A stretch of DNA of 6,052 nt, from the NCBI GenBank assembly GCA_023228245.1, contig JALOBN010000095.1:1-6052 (forward strand). Reading direction: 5' to 3'. This DNA comes from Candidatus Pacearchaeota archaeon. GTDB lineage: Archaea > Nanoarchaeota > Nanoarchaeia > Pacearchaeales > GW2011-AR1. Below the pieces are notes generated by a model. That model did no database searches and was not told the DNA's origin. It worked only from the letters and a program-made list of their open reading frames with translations. The position numbers and the translations under genes are program-made. Positions 5,046-6,052 of this stretch are shown here, in pieces. Each line of letters begins with the position of its first letter. Position 1 is the first letter of the stretch.

Positions 5046-5195
5046 GATTAGCTAGATAAAACCAGCTACAGATGACGGTTCTCTCCCATGCCTATATACT
5101 ATGTAATATCAGCCTGGCTGGAAAGAAGTTTGCAGGTTGTATGGGGCAGTGTGTGTAACTTGCGAGCGTGCTATATGTTAGCATGTGTCAGGATA

Positions 5196-5227
5196 AGTAT
5201 TTATACTCATACTACCTCTAGTAGTAT
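5196..5227 (+). promoter_or_regulatory. Promoter/operator of the small plus-strand operon
   Basis: AGTATTTATACT (5196-5207) is an inverted repeat and also a good archaeal TATA-like element. It is followed at once by ATACTAC (5209-5215) and GTAGTAT (5221-5227), a perfect 7-bp inverted repeat with a 5-nt spacer that would cover the expected transcription start near 5228-5230. The layout is that of a repressible promoter. TATACT could serve as a bacterial -10 box, but no -35 box is seen at the right distance. Confidence 0.5.
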
Positions 5228-5242
5228 TGGAGATGTGTTAAG

Positions 5243-5401
5243 ATGAAATCTGAGAAAGTCGCGAGATTCGTGTACCGCTTAGAGAAACTTCAGTGGGCCA
5301 TCCCGATCGATGAGGTCAAGCCCTTGAGACATGCATGGCTGAAACTCGGTTATTATACCGCGAGAGTTCGGTTATACTTCGGCGACGGGACGGCGATCTA
5401 A
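5243..5401 (+). CDS. 52-residue basic protein of unknown function
   Basis: A short frame from ATG 5243 to TAA 5399-5401 with GGAGAT 8 nt upstream and a TATA-like promoter with inverted repeats in front. The protein (MKSEKVARFVYRLEKLQW, then AIPIDEVKPLRHAWLKLG, then YYTARVRLYFGDGTAI) is basic and aromatic-rich, with a likely N-terminal helix and C-terminal strands, and no known motif that I recognise. Its TAA is followed directly by the ATG of the zinc-ribbon gene (TAAATG), so the two are almost certainly co-translated. Being first behind its own promoter and opposite to the structural genes, it could be a small regulator or an anti-host factor, but nothing in the sequence proves this. Confidence 0.6.
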   Translation: MKSEKVARFVYRLEKLQWAIPIDEVKPLRHAWLKLGYYTARVRLYFGDGTAI

Positions 5402-5704
5402 ATGGAACTTCCCCGTCACCACTGTTTTGTCTGTGGCTACGATTGGCCTATGATCGTGGCCGATCCGAAGAAGTGCCCCCAATGCCAATCTAAACATTGG
5501 CGGGCAAAAGATGTCATCGAGGCCACGTCGGATCGCGTCTTGGCTGAGATGGTTGAATACGGCCAATCCCACAACTTCCCATGCGTCCTTTCGCCTGCAT
5601 GGGACAAGGATAATGTCGGAGATATCCGGGAAGATATCCTAACATCGATCTCCGATGGATGGAAATGGGGAAACCTGATAAGAGACTTCCTCATGCGTTC
5701 CTAA
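5402..5704 (+). CDS. Small zinc-ribbon (rubredoxin-like) protein
   Basis: This 100-residue protein begins with a two-knuckle zinc ribbon: C8-x2-C11-G-Y-D-W, then P22-K-K-C25-P-Q-C28 and a nearby Trp33. Four cysteines in two CxxC pairs should hold one zinc. The remainder (residues ~35-100) is mixed helical, with acidic residues and Trp-rich SDGWKWGN (84-91), and I do not recognise it. Such ribbons are common in small archaeal and viral proteins that bind nucleic acid or proteins. It follows the 52-residue gene with no gap and has only a weak GGGACGG before its start, so translation is probably coupled. Its last 14 bp overlap the 3' end of the convergent minus-strand gene. Confidence 0.75.
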   Translation: MELPRHHCFVCGYDWPMIVADPKKCPQCQSKHWRAKDVIEATSDRVLAEMVEYGQSHNFPCVLSPAWDKDNVGDIREDILTSISDGWKWGNLIRDFLMRS

Positions 5705-6041
5705 TCGCTCTATGAATCTTAGATGCGTTTGAATCCGCCTCTTTTCTTTTTACTTCCAGTGCTTGCCATTCTGGAGATTTCTTGGTTTGCATGTACGACT
5801 TGCCAGATTTTGCGAACAGAGATTCCTGTTCTCGTTTAAGTTGCACGGCTCGCGATGCTTCTGAGGTGGCGGCTACATTCAATTGGTCTTTTGTGATCTT
5901 GCCCGACCTGATATTGCTTATCAGTTGCTCTTCGTTTGCCTTATTCGCTTCTCTGAATACCTCGCCGGGTTGCTGATTATCCGGCAGCGATGCACCGCCC
6001 CCGCCGCCAGATTTACTTCCGCCACTGCCACCACAACACAT
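5691..6041 (-). CDS. Gly-rich, helical virion-associated protein of unknown function
   Basis: This 116-residue protein has a striking low-complexity start, MCCGGSGGSKSGGGGGAS, followed by a charged, mostly helical body: PGEVFREANKANEEQLISNI (25-44), SGKITKDQLNVAATSEASRAVQLKREQESLFAK (46-78), and a Lys/Glu/Arg-rich end (90-116). The helical part could form a coiled coil. Short Gly-rich-headed proteins occur among phage structural gene clusters, but I cannot name a family. The start ATG 6041 leaves only 11 nt of upstream sequence in the window, so its ribosome binding site cannot be judged. It converges on the zinc-ribbon gene with a 14-bp overlap, and lies upstream of the other minus-strand genes across the divergent region. 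Confidence 0.6.
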   Translation of the reverse strand: MCCGGSGGSKSGGGGGASLPDNQQPGEVFREANKANEEQLISNIRSGKITKDQLNVAATSEASRAVQLKREQESLFAKSGKSYMQTKKSPEWQALEVKRKEADSNASKIHRAIRNA

Positions 6042-6052
6042 AATTATGCACC

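Larger units (their letters stand above)
4915..5242. other. Divergent intergenic region, rich in inverted repeats
   Basis: These 328 bp hold no convincing gene and separate leftward structural genes from rightward small genes. Visible structure: TATA-like elements at both ends; a composite stem with CTTATC (5018-5023) and GATAAG (5031-5036) inside GTGC/GCAC (5014-5017 and 5042-5045); CAGCC-T-GGCTG near 5110-5121; TGCTA/TAGCA (5169-5173 and 5179-5183); AGTAT/ATACT (5196-5207); and ATACTAC/GTAGTAT (5209-5227). A further TATA-like CCTATATAC lies near 5090. The density of hairpins would suit a control region or a small structured RNA; neither is proven, and no tRNA cloverleaf was found. Confidence 0.5.

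Noticed and set aside
4980..5190. Possible tRNA or CRISPR-like element in the hairpin-rich gap
   Set aside because: No cloverleaf with T-loop and anticodon arm could be formed, and the inverted repeats differ from one another with no regular spacing.
5437..5694. Minus-strand 85-codon frame under the zinc-ribbon gene
   Set aside because: The plus-strand frame has paired CxxC motifs and is coupled to an upstream gene, so the minus frame is a shadow.

Overview
The window is a stretch of tailed-virus (Caudoviricetes) or provirus DNA, mostly the head-completion and tail module read on the minus strand. Recognisable families, in order of transcription (decreasing coordinate), are: a small Cys-rich protein, a tail-terminator/minor-capsid-like protein, a Mu gpF/SPP1 gp7-type head morphogenesis protein, an HK97 gp10-like protein, two related tail tube proteins, a tail assembly chaperone with an apparent -1 frameshift extension, and the start of a TP901-type tape measure protein that runs off the left edge. 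No sheath gene lies beside the tube genes, which suggests a long non-contractile tail (siphovirus-like); this is inference.

Layout: 1-502 tape measure N-terminus; 513-1219 chaperone (short form plus -1 frame extension); 1220-1345 a gap with a nested hairpin and a TATA-like element; 1346-2284 large tail tube protein with an inserted beta-rich domain; 2285-2304 a 20-bp gap whose ribosome binding site sits inside a perfect hairpin; 2305-2718 small tail tube protein; 2719-2941 a gap with a palindrome, promoter candidates and a possible plus-strand micro-ORF; 2942-4679 three tightly overlapping genes (gp10-like, MuF-like, terminator-like); 4648-4914 Cys-rich protein; 4915-5242 a hairpin-rich divergent intergenic region; 5243-5704 two abutting plus-strand genes (a 52-residue unknown and a zinc-ribbon protein); 5691-6041 a Gly-rich minus-strand protein that converges on and overlaps the zinc-ribbon gene.

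Host: composition is close to balanced, and Shine-Dalgarno sites are good throughout. Several intergenic regions carry TATA-box-like elements (for example near 5196-5207, 4961-4970 and 1290-1299) at distances that fit archaeal promoters, and rubredoxin-like zinc ribbons are common in archaea. One gap (2747-2775) instead shows a fair bacterial -35/-10 pair. I lean weakly to an archaeal (methanogen-like) host, but the window alone does not settle it. No integrase, tRNA, CRISPR array or insertion sequence is visible.

The points most worth following up are the internal Shine-Dalgarno plus GGAAAAC site that appears to drive a -1 frameshift in the chaperone gene, the duplicated tail tube genes linked by a hairpin-sequestered ribosome binding site, and the small divergent module inserted inside the structural gene cluster.
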